A stretch of 64,000 nucleotides of DNA from Thermofontimicrobium_A sp034505795 (GCA_034505795.1 JAPDQM010000004.1:1-64000); one strand, 5' to 3'. Shown: positions 1-10,164, counted from the stretch's first letter. The notes: a model not told the origin generated them from the sequence alone. A program made the numbers and translations.

Positions 1-266
1 AAATTGTGGCTCATATCCAGTATCCAATCGGTATAGGCGAGGCCTATTTCCAGTGAGGTCATGCCTGCAATGCCGGCTGGGTTCCAGTACAACGATGAAT
101 AATCATTCACCTGAGCGACGAAAGCGCCTCCCAGCGCGTTGCCACGCGGGCCAACGCCAATCTTGAGAAAATTGGCTGCCGAGGTACCCGTGTTATCATT
201 GCCCGCCAGCGCAAGCGAAAACAGCAGCAGGTGGCACGCCAGGATATATAATATTTTTTGCTTCAT
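1..266 (-). CDS. PorV/PorQ-family outer-membrane protein, N-terminal part (module E)
   Basis: Partial gene whose C-terminal part lies beyond the left window edge. The 88 visible codons begin with ATG after an AGGA-type ribosome binding site and encode a signal peptide (MKQKILYILACHLLLFSLALA), then the family signature: a GVGPRGNALGGAF stretch followed by YWNPAGIAG. PorV/PorQ proteins are FadL-like beta-barrels; PorV shuttles T9SS cargo from the translocon to the attachment complex. The gene lies 36 bp downstream of a secreted sorting-domain protein and two genes after a TonB-dependent receptor, the same order as in modules A, B and D. The family is clear; whether this copy works in T9SS or in uptake with its neighbours is inferred. 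Confidence 0.85.
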   Translation of the reverse strand, partial: MKQKILYILACHLLLFSLALAGNDNTGTSAANFLKIGVGPRGNALGGAFVAQVNDYSSLYWNPAGIAGMTSLEIGLAYTDWILDMSHN

Positions 267-302
267 AATTATCCTCCATACCTGACTGTAATGGATCAAC
301 AT

Positions 303-3125
303 TTATTTAATAATGACAAATTTACCCATCTTTTCTCCAATCCCTTCAGCTTTGACATGAAAGACAAACACGCCAAAAGCAACCTCCTGATCATTGTAGT
401 TCCAGAGATTCCACGCCTCAACCGATGGCCCGCGATAGCCAGAGCTGCCGGGTTCATGCTTAAGTATCTGCACCAGTTCACCGGAAGTAGTAAAGATTCT
501 GATCTCGCACTTCTCGGGCAGGTTATGGAATTGGAGTTCCTTAATCCAGGGCAGCGTTTCGTAAGCTGACGTCACAACGTACGGATTAGGAATGACCGTG
601 ATATAATCCAGGTCTTTCTTCGTGGCGCCCGCCGTCGTCGAAGGACTGGTTTTAATTTCATAAATATCCTCTGCGGTAAGCGGCTTTCTGGTGAAGATCT
701 TCGCCACGTCGCCGGTCTGAGGAACGATGCTGATATCTTCATAGGTGGTATCTTCGCCCACGATAACCATCTTTGGCGGCGGCGCCGTCAGGATGATCGA
801 CCAAGTAAATTTGAATGCCCCGTTGATATTCTCACGAAGGGTCATTTTATCGCCGCTGGACCATTTATTCTTCAGTTCAGCAGTAGTATCAGTCGGTGAA
901 GGAACCAGGATGAAATCCAATTTCTGATTGGTCGTCACATTGACAATCTCGAAAGGAACGGGGATTTTTGGCCCAAAGGCGGTATCGCCGGCTGCGGTGA
1001 AGCGAACTTCATAATCGCAGGCGATCGGATTACCCGAATGCGTCATTTGAATACTGTAGTTAGTCGTAGCCGTGTCATTTGTCGTCACCGAATGCCAGTA
1101 TGATCGCTGAGGATCAAAAGCTATCGCCTCTTCATCGACCACAAACAGACGCAGACCATCAAAAGATGGAACGTATTCCTCGCCGCCGAGCAATGTACTG
1201 CGTTGAATAATTGTATCATTTTTCGCCACATCAAACACGGAGAAGGCTTTGTCACTACCGCTGCCGTTGATCAAAATTTTATAGGAGTTTTGGACCATCG
1301 CTGATGGATCCAAAATTTCTGGCAGGATGCTGGCCGTGGAGTTCCCCTGTAAATGCAACAGATCGGCTTTGCCACTGTGAAAACCTGCAGCAGGTTTCTG
1401 CGGAATGATGCGCACCGTATTATCCCCTGGCTTGTTGGGGTCAGATACCTGGGGGTTTTCCATGGGTGGAATGACCAGGCTGCCCGACACATCATCGGCA
1501 TCGTAGGCGCATACGGCATACCAATACTCCACGCCATTTTTCAGATTGCGATCGACAAACTTGTGAAAGAGTCCCGTATCATCGCCCAAATGGAAATAGG
1601 GATTGGCCGGGCTGGCACCGACAACGCCATTGTTCAGGTCACATTGTGCCAGCGGAACATAGCCTACCAGAGCGCCGACGGCATTGTTGATCGGATCACC
1701 CCAGGTCAGGCCGCGATCCGTCGAGCGATAGATGCGATAGCCTTCAAAGCGGTTGTTGCCTGTGAGCGGGTCGATGGAAAATTCAGAGGGCGCTGCATCC
1801 CAATATAGAATTACCGTCTGATCGCCAGCGACGGCCCGCACGTTCGGCTGCACCGGCGGAATCGCTGTTTTGTAGTTTTTATCATACAGCAGTTGACACA
1901 ATGTCGCATTGGCCAGCAAATCGGCCTTGTTGACGCCAAAAATATTAGCAAAGGTAAAAGTCACCGTCTGCCCCGGTGCCAGATCGAACGGACCAGAGGC
2001 ATGCACGGAGGTAATATCGGGACCGTAAGTATTTGGTGTCTGAGTCCAATCGCCAGCATGGGGTGTTACATTATGAATTCTCTCAATGCCAGATGCCATG
2101 CGATCGTAAACATCTGCCTGGGTGGGGAGCGCAAGAAAATCCGTGTAAGTGGCAATTGCCAGCGTGGTCAACCCCAGCTCCTTGCCATCTTTTCCCTTTG
2201 GCGTTTCCAGCATCTTTAATCCCTGCCAGGCCACTTTTTTTTCAAGATAGCCGGCCGCTTTATCATCACCATCCCAGATGTAAAGAAAATTTCCCAGAAT
2301 CGGATCTTCTTTCACCGGAATGAATTTCGCATAATCATCTTCCCATTCGTTATTTCCTTCCTCAGGGCAATCCATATCGGTATGTACGCCGACGTAGCAG
2401 TCTTTGATCGTATCTGTGCCGGTGTTGGTAATGTAGAATTTGAACACAATCATATCCTCGGCCAACACGCTTGACCATTGCATGGCGCGACCAAAGGTTT
2501 TCAGATGGAGCGGGGTCGGCTGCTGACAGGTAGGATCATCATCCACCGCCATCCAGATGCCTTCGGCATCGGCAGCAACTTCACCAGTTTCATATACGCC
2601 AGGGAACCCTAACGATCCTACAGGACCTACATCCGCCGGCCAGGTTGCAGCCCAGGAGTTGGGCTTATTGGACATCGCCAAACCATTTTCGCCAATACCG
2701 GAATCATAGCCCGGCAACGGCTCATAATGATTTTCATTGTTGGTTTCGTAGCAACCCAGCGCCGCGTTGGAAACTCGCTTCTGGCCATTCACAATGCCCC
2801 CCACCATCAATGCTTCACACCATTGATACGTGATGCCAGAGCCGATCGGATACTCAAAGGTCAACATTTCGCGGCTATACCCCAGCCGATTGTTATTGGC
2901 AATTTCCAGGCCGATCTTGCCAACATCGAAGCGACCATATTTGCGATCGTTGAAACCGCCCGGCTTCACCAATTTGGCTTTTTTAATATCAATGCCCTGT
3001 GCTTGCCGCAGCGATTGATAATATTCCCATTTGGTCATTCCCTTTTTGGCCTGGGCCTGCAACACTTGCAATGCACCAAGGAGCAGGCTTAAAGCCAAAA
3101 TCAGGAACACTATTTTCCTAAGCAT
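303..3125 (-). CDS. Secreted fibronectin-type receptor-partner protein with variant T9SS-like C-terminus (module E)
   Basis: Protein of 940 aa starting at an ATG preceded by GAGGAGGAA. It has a signal peptide of about 26 residues ending in QAQA. The middle contains a fibronectin type III-like domain (about 420-560, with VILYWDAAPSEF and GYRIYRSTDRG). The last 95 residues begin VIPNPYVV and end in MGKFVIIK, a sorting-type beta-sandwich that lacks the usual QNYPNPFNP opening. It lies 42 bp after the TonB-dependent receptor stop and 36 bp before a PorV gene, so the three are probably co-transcribed. It is the longest of the five partner proteins and only distantly related to those of modules A-C. 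No enzymatic motif was seen. A cell-surface role next to the receptor is inferred from order alone. Confidence 0.8.
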   Translation of the reverse strand: MLRKIVFLILALSLLLGALQVLQAQAKKGMTKWEYYQSLRQAQGIDIKKAKLVKPGGFNDRKYGRFDVGKIGLEIANNNRLGYSREMLTFEYPIGSGITYQWCEALMVGGIVNGQKRVSNAALGCYETNNENHYEPLPGYDSGIGENGLAMSNKPNSWAATWPADVGPVGSLGFPGVYETGEVAADAEGIWMAVDDDPTCQQPTPLHLKTFGRAMQWSSVLAEDMIVFKFYITNTGTDTIKDCYVGVHTDMDCPEEGNNEWEDDYAKFIPVKEDPILGNFLYIWDGDDKAAGYLEKKVAWQGLKMLETPKGKDGKELGLTTLAIATYTDFLALPTQADVYDRMASGIERIHNVTPHAGDWTQTPNTYGPDITSVHASGPFDLAPGQTVTFTFANIFGVNKADLLANATLCQLLYDKNYKTAIPPVQPNVRAVAGDQTVILYWDAAPSEFSIDPLTGNNRFEGYRIYRSTDRGLTWGDPINNAVGALVGYVPLAQCDLNNGVVGASPANPYFHLGDDTGLFHKFVDRNLKNGVEYWYAVCAYDADDVSGSLVIPPMENPQVSDPNKPGDNTVRIIPQKPAAGFHSGKADLLHLQGNSTASILPEILDPSAMVQNSYKILINGSGSDKAFSVFDVAKNDTIIQRSTLLGGEEYVPSFDGLRLFVVDEEAIAFDPQRSYWHSVTTNDTATTNYSIQMTHSGNPIACDYEVRFTAAGDTAFGPKIPVPFEIVNVTTNQKLDFILVPSPTDTTAELKNKWSSGDKMTLRENINGAFKFTWSIILTAPPPKMVIVGEDTTYEDISIVPQTGDVAKIFTRKPLTAEDIYEIKTSPSTTAGATKKDLDYITVIPNPYVVTSAYETLPWIKELQFHNLPEKCEIRIFTTSGELVQILKHEPGSSGYRGPSVEAWNLWNYNDQEVAFGVFVFHVKAEGIGEKMGKFVIIK

Positions 3126-3167
3126 AATATGTTCCTCCTCGCTGTTTAAACTCTTTGACTTTATGGA

Positions 3168-5948
3168 TTAGAAACCAACACTGAACCCAAGCTGCAATAC
3201 CCTTGGGGGACCCCAATAATAGGGTATAGTCACCCAATCTTTAGAATAGTCCCAGTTCGCCGAGACATCGGGTTTGCCAGTCGAGCCGTTCACCGTATAA
3301 ACATTCTTTTTATTGAACAAATTCTGAACATCGGCATAAAGGGTAAAATCCAAACCATACCATTTATAAATTTTAGACGCACGCAGGTCCACCGTCATCG
3401 TCCACGGCTGTCGGGCACTATTGGGTTCGTCGATGCGCAGGCCCCGAGCGCTTAACGGAGTATAAGGCAAGCCGCTGCCATAGTTGCCAACAAAATTCAT
3501 CTGCCAATTGCCCGGCTTGCCAATATCGAGCATAAAATTAACAGTGTGAGTCTGATCCCAATCCATGATAATCGTTTTTTTCGGCGGATAGGTCTTATTC
3601 ACCGAAAAGCTGTACCAATCGTTATAGCTATCCGTCACGTCGTTGGCGTTGCCTTCTGCTCGCGATAAGGTGTAATTGATCTGGCCACCAAAATAATTAG
3701 AGAAGCGCTTTTTTAGCGTAATCTCGACCCCTTTGGCGTTGGCATAGTCTTGATTGATCAATCGGTGATATTGGACTGGCACCGCCTGATAGCGGCGGAA
3801 AGTGGTATAATCATAGATATTTTTATAATAGAACGTGACATCAAACGCAATATCATCAGCCAATTTGGTTTCGATCCCCAGCTCGTAGGCAATCGTTTTT
3901 TCGGGCTTTAGATTGGCGTTACCAAGCTGCGTATAGATGCCATTGATCGACATATTCGGAAATGGATAAACCGGATCATCCATGTTTTCAGTTAAGAACA
4001 AATAGGAATATTGGGGTATTTGATAAAAATGGCCATAGGCAAAATGTAGCACCGCCTTGTCCATGATCGGGTGAGCGAAACCCAACCGCGGACTTACGTA
4101 CAGCTTCTTCTCAGCATTCACCAGATTCTTGCGCAACTTGCCGGTCAACGGATCGATGACTTCCTCTGCCGTCGGCTTATGCGGATCGACAATATATTTG
4201 GCGCGAGTATTCATGTAATCCAATCGCAAGCCGGCATTGACCACGATGCCCAGGTCATCCAATTCCATTTTATCCTGCAAATAGGCCGAGCCTTCAATGG
4301 GGCGATGGTCGTATTTCTGAACATCGGGCACCGCCAGATATGGACCATACACGTAATGATATTGAAGATGGGTCTCCTTTAACTCAACGCCCAATTTGAT
4401 CTGATGCACTTTGGTGATTTGGCTGGTCACGTCGAATTTGCCGTTCACAATGGTATTTTTTCGATCCTCCCAGGTGGCGCCGCCGCCAGAAGTCCAGGTC
4501 GAATCTTCAGCATCCCAGAAAACTGAATCAAATTCGTATTCCTGATCTGCCGGGGAGATATTCGCCATACCGGTATAGACGCCGTCCTCGTTGAGAATCT
4601 GCCATTCCCCATTCTCATCCTGCATGCTAAAAAATTCTGACGCTTTGTAGCGGTAATAGGCCCGTGCCGAATAAAAGACGGATGATTTCACGGTGTAAAA
4701 AGTACTGGGGCCCAATTGATGCGTCAAAGTCCCATTCAGCATCAGATTATCATCGAAGTTCGTGCCGGTATTTTGGGGGACATATTTGTTGGTGTGAGAG
4801 TAATTTTTGAATCGCTTTTTTCCGCCAACTGCGCCTAAAGTCAACTTAATTGAACTCAACGGTTTCAATACCAGTTTGGCATTGGCCCGGCGCTCTTTTT
4901 GGTACGGTTGACCGGTCCAGCCCAGATAGGTATCGGTATCAAAGGCATCACCGGCGATGAAAAAGGTGTTGCCACTGCCTAGGAAGGGAATTGGGCCACT
5001 GAAATCCAATTCGGTCCGAAACTCATTGAAATCGGATTCTTTCTTGGTAACCGTCTTCCAATACTTGGGATCGTAAACATTCTGTCCCGGTACGGTTTGG
5101 GCATTATTGCTGGCCGTCACCAGTTGGCCGGTGTTATCCACCCAGCGGCCATACTCATCGAGATATTTGTAGAGATAACGATAGGTATGCGGATTGACGA
5201 ATTTATCGGTAAAAAATCGCACGCGACCGGAATATTTGCTGCCTCCCTCCTTCGTCACAATATTCAGCACGCCGGACATGGCCTCGCCATATTCCGCATT
5301 GAACGTCCCAGTCAGTACCGCCAACTCTGAGATACCCACATTGGCCACATCGCTGCCCATGCCTCCCATCAGCGGATCTTCGACATAGAAGCCATCTATC
5401 ATGTACGACAGTTCGTTCCTTCTGCCGCCACGGACGTTGAATTCCCGGTTCAAACCCGTGCCGCTTTCCACAAACCCCGGCGTCGTTACCAACACTTCCT
5501 GGAACGTAGCCACCGGCATTCGGTCGATCTGTTCGCTGGTGGTGACGGTCGACGATGAAGTCACATCTTTTTCGATCAACGGTCGCTCGGCCACCACTTC
5601 CACCACTTCACCCTCAATAACTGTGGGCTCCATCTGAAAATCCACCTTGGTGGTCAGGTCAATGATTACCTGAACATCCGTTTTGACGATAGCTTTATAG
5701 CCCATCATCATGGCTTTCAGGCGATATTTGCCTGGTGGCACATTGATCATGAAATAATAGCCGTTGCCATCGGCGGCCGCGCCCAGCGTTGTTCCTTCAA
5801 TGATGACACTAGCCCCTGCCAATGGCGCTCCGCTGGTCTTGTCCTTGATAACACCGGCAATTTTGCCCGTCGTTCCACTATAAACGGATATGGCCGAAAG
5901 CAGGAACAAAACTAACAGCAGAGCAACAAAATTGAACTTGCTGTTCAT
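3168..5948 (-). CDS. TonB-dependent receptor with carboxypeptidase-regulatory domain (module E)
   Basis: Outer-membrane receptor of 926 aa for energised import of an unknown ligand. The start at 5948 is chosen because AGGAGG lies 7 bases upstream and a signal peptide (MNSKFNFVALLLVLFLL) follows at once; the frame is open further upstream without a good start. Order of parts: signal peptide (1-25), CarboxypepD_reg-like domain (about 28-115, GKIAGVIKDKTSGAPLAGAS), a TonB-box-like VVEVVAERP, a plug domain (NVRGGRRNELSYMIDGFY and FNAEYGEAMSGVLNIVTKEG), then a beta-barrel ending in aromatic LGFSVGF as expected for BAM recognition. A secreted partner and PorV follow. It lacks the AVCWTGT and KAYIDMPN motifs shared by the receptors of modules A-C. 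Confidence 0.93.
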   Translation of the reverse strand: MNSKFNFVALLLVLFLLSAISVYSGTTGKIAGVIKDKTSGAPLAGASVIIEGTTLGAAADGNGYYFMINVPPGKYRLKAMMMGYKAIVKTDVQVIIDLTTKVDFQMEPTVIEGEVVEVVAERPLIEKDVTSSSTVTTSEQIDRMPVATFQEVLVTTPGFVESGTGLNREFNVRGGRRNELSYMIDGFYVEDPLMGGMGSDVANVGISELAVLTGTFNAEYGEAMSGVLNIVTKEGGSKYSGRVRFFTDKFVNPHTYRYLYKYLDEYGRWVDNTGQLVTASNNAQTVPGQNVYDPKYWKTVTKKESDFNEFRTELDFSGPIPFLGSGNTFFIAGDAFDTDTYLGWTGQPYQKERRANAKLVLKPLSSIKLTLGAVGGKKRFKNYSHTNKYVPQNTGTNFDDNLMLNGTLTHQLGPSTFYTVKSSVFYSARAYYRYKASEFFSMQDENGEWQILNEDGVYTGMANISPADQEYEFDSVFWDAEDSTWTSGGGATWEDRKNTIVNGKFDVTSQITKVHQIKLGVELKETHLQYHYVYGPYLAVPDVQKYDHRPIEGSAYLQDKMELDDLGIVVNAGLRLDYMNTRAKYIVDPHKPTAEEVIDPLTGKLRKNLVNAEKKLYVSPRLGFAHPIMDKAVLHFAYGHFYQIPQYSYLFLTENMDDPVYPFPNMSINGIYTQLGNANLKPEKTIAYELGIETKLADDIAFDVTFYYKNIYDYTTFRRYQAVPVQYHRLINQDYANAKGVEITLKKRFSNYFGGQINYTLSRAEGNANDVTDSYNDWYSFSVNKTYPPKKTIIMDWDQTHTVNFMLDIGKPGNWQMNFVGNYGSGLPYTPLSARGLRIDEPNSARQPWTMTVDLRASKIYKWYGLDFTLYADVQNLFNKKNVYTVNGSTGKPDVSANWDYSKDWVTIPYYWGPPRVLQLGFSVGF

Positions 5949-6384
5949 AAAAAAACCTCCTGTTATTAATTCGGTTATTTCGTTGCCCAAAGAAATTCTC
6001 AGGTTCAAGGAATTGGAATGCAAAATGTATTACATGAGTTCTAAATCCGCTCCTTTCCCGAAGAACAATGTGATTATAGGCGTAACGGTGATGCCTCGAT
6101 TGGACGAGATAAACAGAGCCTGGCTGCAGCCGCATCAGGAAGGTTGTACAATGGATTCTGGAGGCGAATTATAATTCATAATTTGTGGTTAGCAATGCCC
6201 GTGGTGATGCTTCCTGCAGTTTTTCCTTCGGCTTAGGATTGTTCATTAAAAGTAGAAACACCCCTGATAGTAGCATGGCATACAGGGGTGTTTCTGGTAT
6301 TTGTCCGCCCTTCTGAGTCAGCAAAGATCAAAATCGCTGATTCGTCAAGCGATTTTTGGCGAACCAGTTATCAGCCGCCTGATG
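5949..6384. other. Intergenic region upstream of module E receptor
   Basis: This 436-base gap contains the receptor ribosome binding site next to 5948 and an intrinsic terminator at 6254-6295 behind the gene to the right. I saw no credible gene in the rest. A terminator followed by about 300 bases before the next start suggests that module E has its own promoter, but no good -35/-10 pair was found. Confidence 0.5.
6254..6295 (-). terminator. Intrinsic terminator behind the FG-GAP/BNR protein
   Basis: Perfect 13-bp inverted repeat: AGAAACACCCCTG (6254-6266) and CAGGGGTGTTTCT (6283-6295), with a 16-nt loop. On the minus strand the stem is followed by ACTTTTAATG, a short U-rich tract. It lies 90 bases beyond the stop codon at 6385, so it probably ends the transcript of that gene. 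Confidence 0.65.
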
Positions 6385-9069
6385 CTATTTGACCAGCAGC
6401 ATCCGTTTGGAAATTTGCTGATGTCCGATTCGAAGCACATACAAATAAACGCCGCTGGTAACCCGTTGGCCGGTGTTATCCGTGCCGTCCCACTGCACCG
6501 CATATTGTCCAGGCGCCACCGTTCGATCGACCAGGGTTTTGATCTCCTCGCCCCGCAAATTGAATACCGCCAACGTCACATGCTCAGTTTTCGGCACGCT
6601 GTAGTTGATCGTGGTCGTCGGATTGAAGGGGTTGGGATAGTTCTGATCCAGCACAAAATCTGTCGGCTTTGGCTGAACCGGATGCTCGGCCACGCGGGTG
6701 ACCTGATGTTCGAATCGTAGCACCTTGCCACCATAGGTAAACACATAGCCAAAGTCTTTGTTCAGGAATAAGCCGCTAACGTAGTCATCCGGATCCAACT
6801 CGGCTGGCGTATTGATCTGTCCCCAGGTTGCACCCAGGTCAGTAGTGTAAAACACACCAAGGTCATCCAGACCAATGATGATATCGGAATTGGGAATGGC
6901 GACCACGCTATTGACATAGCTATCGGTGGAGGCCACGGGATTATCTGTGGACGACCAGGTTTCGCCGCCATCCGTGCTATTGATCACATAGCCGCCACGC
7001 GCAGCTAGCATGCCGTTGTTCTCATCACTAAAAGCCAGCGATCGTGGATAGTTGGGAATAATTTCGACCGGGATCGTGAAGCCTTCCCAGGTCACACCCA
7101 GATCAAATGAGCGAAACACAAAGGAAGCATTATATTCCATGTTGGTGGCACTGCACCAAACTTTAGGACCCACGTTGCATGCGGCCGTGCCCCAGGTATA
7201 GTAGGCATAAGCAGCGCCCAGGAAATCGACGCCAGTGATCTGGGTCCAGGTTTCGCCCTTGTCCGTGGATCGGACGAAATACATATTGCCGTTCGGTTCA
7301 AAATCACCGAAAGCAACGGCAGTATTCGCATCGAGCACGCGGAGACCGTCGAACCATCCTGGAGCAATGACGCTGATCATGTAGGAATGCTTTTCCACCC
7401 AGGTTGCGCCGCCGTCGGTTGTTTTATAAATTTTGCCTTCGGCATCCGCCACCAGTGCCGTATTGGCATCAAAGGCATCCATTTGCGCAGCTCGACCGGG
7501 AATAGGAGTCGCATTATGAGTGAAGGTCTTGCCACCATCGACTGAGCGGAACACATAAGTTTGTCGTGCGGTGCCATTCACCCCACAGAACCAGATGGTT
7601 TGCCCATTATCCAGAATTCGGCCTGGCTTGAACAACAAGCCAGTTGGTGGCTGCCCATTTAGCAAAACTTCTGGGGCAACGATCATGTTGTCGAATGTCA
7701 TGGGCTTTGGACCAGCATAATCCAGCACCACAATCGGCTTGGTACCGAGGTTCGGAAATACGCCCGCATCAGTGCTTGAGGTATAGAGCACTTCCATTTC
7801 CGGATCATCATCTACATTGGCGATATTGACCACGGTCCAGATGCCACCATCGGCGTACATCGAATCGATCATGGCAAATTCGTAGTTGGCGGGATTGGTG
7901 ATGTCGCCCCCGCGATAAGCCAGGCGGAAGATCGCTGCATTGGGCGTCGATGCTCGGGAACCAAACACAAAATCCAGATGACCATCGCCATCGATGTCAC
8001 CGGACGCGCCGCCCCAGGGGCCACGTGCGCCGCTGGGCCAATATTTCGACATATTGACCAGTTCGGTTCGCTTCAGCGTGTCCGCATTTTCTTGCAACAA
8101 ATAAATGCCTTTATAGGCATCATTACCCCAGTCGTAAACCGCGCAGATGATCTCTTTGACGCCATCGTTGTTTAAATCCACCACCTGGGACGATTGCACC
8201 GGAGAACCACCCGCCATAGGCAGCAACGCATCATACTGCCACGCATTGCCATCCCACGTAAATTTGGTGATTTCGTTTTCGCAGAAGCTATAAACATGCG
8301 GCCCGATGACAGCCACATCCCATTTGTTCTGCGCCGTTCCCGATTTCAAGTTAAAATCAAGACCGCTGACTTCTAACTTCCAGGTCTCGGAGCCATCCCC
8401 ATTATCCGGGATGTTGCTCACCGACACCACGCCGCAGAAATAGCCGGCACCCGATTTGCCCGTACGATCGGCAAACACCAGTTCCTCGGTGCCATCGTTA
8501 TCGGGATCGGCGATCACCCAACGCATGGGACGAATATTCAAATTATTATCGGAAGCAATGGTCCATTTGGCATTTGGCAGATAGTTGCCAGTGCCATCGG
8601 GCACGCCCATTTCATCGCTGCCGTCGCCTTTTGATTCAAAAACCAGGATCCGTGGAGGATTTTCATTGCCAGCCTCGAGAAAGTTGACTGGCCCCCAATA
8701 CAGTTCCGGCTTGCCATCTTTATCCAGATCGCCCAGGGCAAAGCAGGGCCAGGTGTTCTGCTTGGGAATATTAGCGGTCGCCTTCCAGACCACCACCCAA
8801 TTGTCGCCTTCTCGTTCTAATTTGTAGATCCGCGGGATCAATTCAGTGGGGGTATCATTCCAGTTGTCATTGACAAGGAAAATCTCAACTTTGCCATCTT
8901 TGTCAATGTCCGTACCAGAAATCATGTTTCCGGTGCCGCCATTATTGAGATTCGCTTCAGGGATTGGAATCTCAGCTTTGCGCACAAACTGCTGCGCGTA
9001 GTTCGCAGTAGTGATAAACAGCACTGCCACCGCCAGCAGCAATAGGATTGTAACGATTTTACCTCTCAT
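6385..9069 (-). CDS. Secreted FG-GAP/BNR-repeat protein with T9SS type A sorting domain
   Basis: Protein of 894 aa, ATG start behind GTAAGGAGG. After a signal peptide, the N-terminal half carries FG-GAP/VCBS-like calcium-loop repeats (DIDKDGKVEIF, DLDKDGKPELY, DPDNDGTEELVF, DLNNDGVKEII, DIDGDGHLDFVF). The second half (about 480-790) carries Asp-box/BNR repeats of the type S-x-D-x-G-x-T-W (TTDGGATW, STDKGETW, STDGGETW, TTDLGATW). The C-terminal 95 residues are a canonical T9SS type A sorting domain (QNYPNPFNPTTTINYSVP to SKRMLLVK). It should be exported and anchored at the cell surface. It stands between module D (its PorV stop is 102 bases upstream) and module E. No catalytic residues were recognised; adhesin or binding-protein roles are possible. 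Confidence 0.88.
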   Translation of the reverse strand: MRGKIVTILLLLAVAVLFITTANYAQQFVRKAEIPIPEANLNNGGTGNMISGTDIDKDGKVEIFLVNDNWNDTPTELIPRIYKLEREGDNWVVVWKATANIPKQNTWPCFALGDLDKDGKPELYWGPVNFLEAGNENPPRILVFESKGDGSDEMGVPDGTGNYLPNAKWTIASDNNLNIRPMRWVIADPDNDGTEELVFADRTGKSGAGYFCGVVSVSNIPDNGDGSETWKLEVSGLDFNLKSGTAQNKWDVAVIGPHVYSFCENEITKFTWDGNAWQYDALLPMAGGSPVQSSQVVDLNNDGVKEIICAVYDWGNDAYKGIYLLQENADTLKRTELVNMSKYWPSGARGPWGGASGDIDGDGHLDFVFGSRASTPNAAIFRLAYRGGDITNPANYEFAMIDSMYADGGIWTVVNIANVDDDPEMEVLYTSSTDAGVFPNLGTKPIVVLDYAGPKPMTFDNMIVAPEVLLNGQPPTGLLFKPGRILDNGQTIWFCGVNGTARQTYVFRSVDGGKTFTHNATPIPGRAAQMDAFDANTALVADAEGKIYKTTDGGATWVEKHSYMISVIAPGWFDGLRVLDANTAVAFGDFEPNGNMYFVRSTDKGETWTQITGVDFLGAAYAYYTWGTAACNVGPKVWCSATNMEYNASFVFRSFDLGVTWEGFTIPVEIIPNYPRSLAFSDENNGMLAARGGYVINSTDGGETWSSTDNPVASTDSYVNSVVAIPNSDIIIGLDDLGVFYTTDLGATWGQINTPAELDPDDYVSGLFLNKDFGYVFTYGGKVLRFEHQVTRVAEHPVQPKPTDFVLDQNYPNPFNPTTTINYSVPKTEHVTLAVFNLRGEEIKTLVDRTVAPGQYAVQWDGTDNTGQRVTSGVYLYVLRIGHQQISKRMLLVK

Positions 9070-9126
9070 TGAAACCTCCTTACAATTGGTTAAAGGTTAA
9101 ATGGATTGCAAAATGGCCTACTATTT

Positions 9127-9157
9127 ACTGACCGGTCGCTACGAGCGACCGGTCAGT
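9127..9157. repeat. Palindromic repeat, CTGACCGGTCGCT family, copy 1
   Basis: Perfect inverted repeat with 14-base arms: ACTGACCGGTCGCT, centre ACG, then the exact reverse complement. The same 31 bases occur at 15407-15437, and a variant with centre GCC is at 15454-15482. It lies in the 102-base gap between a PorV stop codon and the next start. There is no U-tract on either strand, so it is not a standard terminator; it could stabilise mRNA ends or be a REP-like dispersed element. Confidence 0.85.
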
Positions 9158-9171
9158 AAGAATTCAATCAA

Positions 9172-10164
9172 TTAAAATGTCAAAGCTAATGAGAATCGAT
9201 GCACGCTCTTCAGCACGCCCAAATCGGCAAACGAATAATCGATCACCGCACCCAGGGCGCCCAATGTCGTCAGATCGACACCAGTGCCGAAGGTGAAACC
9301 GCCTTCATCAAGATTAAACCGATAGCCACCCCGGAGAAAGAACATATTATTGAAACAATACTCCATCCCCCAATTGTACTGTTCGAGATTGTTATTCGGG
9401 TGAATCATATCGGCGGCGGTGGTGATTTTATTCGTCGGGGTATCCAGCAGACTCATGCTAATCCCAATCCGGAAATTGATGGGCAGGGAATAGGTCTCGA
9501 ACGACTTCGGTTTGTTTACATCCACCGATTTAGGATCACTATAATCGATGTAGCTTCCGCTGAATTTCACCTCCGGTCCGAAATGGAGGATCGACATGCC
9601 CAGGTTCAGACCATGAAAGCCGGTGCGATAGAGAGTGCCCATATCGAGCGCCCAGGTGGTATAACCATAGTCCAGATATTTTTCGCGTACCAGTTTGGTG
9701 GTGATACCAATGGACAGACGATCGGTCAAAAACCGAGCGTAGGAAAGGCCGAGGGCAAAATTGGTGATACTAAAATTTTCACCTGTGCCTTCGGGCATAG
9801 CCACCGTCGTCATTTCCATATCACCGGTCATGAGATAGGCGCTGCTAATGGCAAACGTGCCGATATTGCCCAAATCCATGGAAAAGGCCAATGAACCGAT
9901 GGAAATATCCGCCGGCCAGACGGTATAGGCTGTATACAGGTTTCGTTTTTGACTGCCAACCAGACCGGCTGGATTCCAAAAAGCGGAACCCGCATCGTTG
10001 GTCAGCGCAGTATAGGCTTCACCCATGGCCGTACCGCGTCCACCCACGCCGATCTCCAGGAACTGAGCCACCGCCGTGCCCACCGGCGCAAAGTCCTGCC
10101 CATGCACTGCTGTACTCAGGATGAGGGCTACCATTGCGATCAGTAGAATGTTTTTTGTATTCAT
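9172..10164 (-). CDS. PorV/PorQ-family outer-membrane protein (module D)
   Basis: Complete 330-aa protein starting at ATG behind GAGGAATAGATC. It has a signal peptide (MNTKNILLIAMVALILSTAVHG), then the family signature GVGGRGTAMGEAYTAL and FWNPAGLVGS at about 38-70, followed by alternating beta-strand segments typical of a FadL-like barrel, ending in the aromatic SLALTF. Related proteins lie in modules A, B and E. In T9SS, PorV carries cargo to the attachment complex. Here the gene follows a sorting-domain partner protein by 93 bases, which supports a joint role in exporting or anchoring that partner (inference). Confidence 0.88.
   Translation of the reverse strand: MNTKNILLIAMVALILSTAVHGQDFAPVGTAVAQFLEIGVGGRGTAMGEAYTALTNDAGSAFWNPAGLVGSQKRNLYTAYTVWPADISIGSLAFSMDLGNIGTFAISSAYLMTGDMEMTTVAMPEGTGENFSITNFALGLSYARFLTDRLSIGITTKLVREKYLDYGYTTWALDMGTLYRTGFHGLNLGMSILHFGPEVKFSGSYIDYSDPKSVDVNKPKSFETYSLPINFRIGISMSLLDTPTNKITTAADMIHPNNNLEQYNWGMEYCFNNMFFLRGGYRFNLDEGGFTFGTGVDLTTLGALGAVIDYSFADLGVLKSVHRFSLALTF

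Noticed and set aside
9127..9157. Palindrome read as a classical terminator
   Set aside because: There is no U-tract on either strand; only the stem is convincing.
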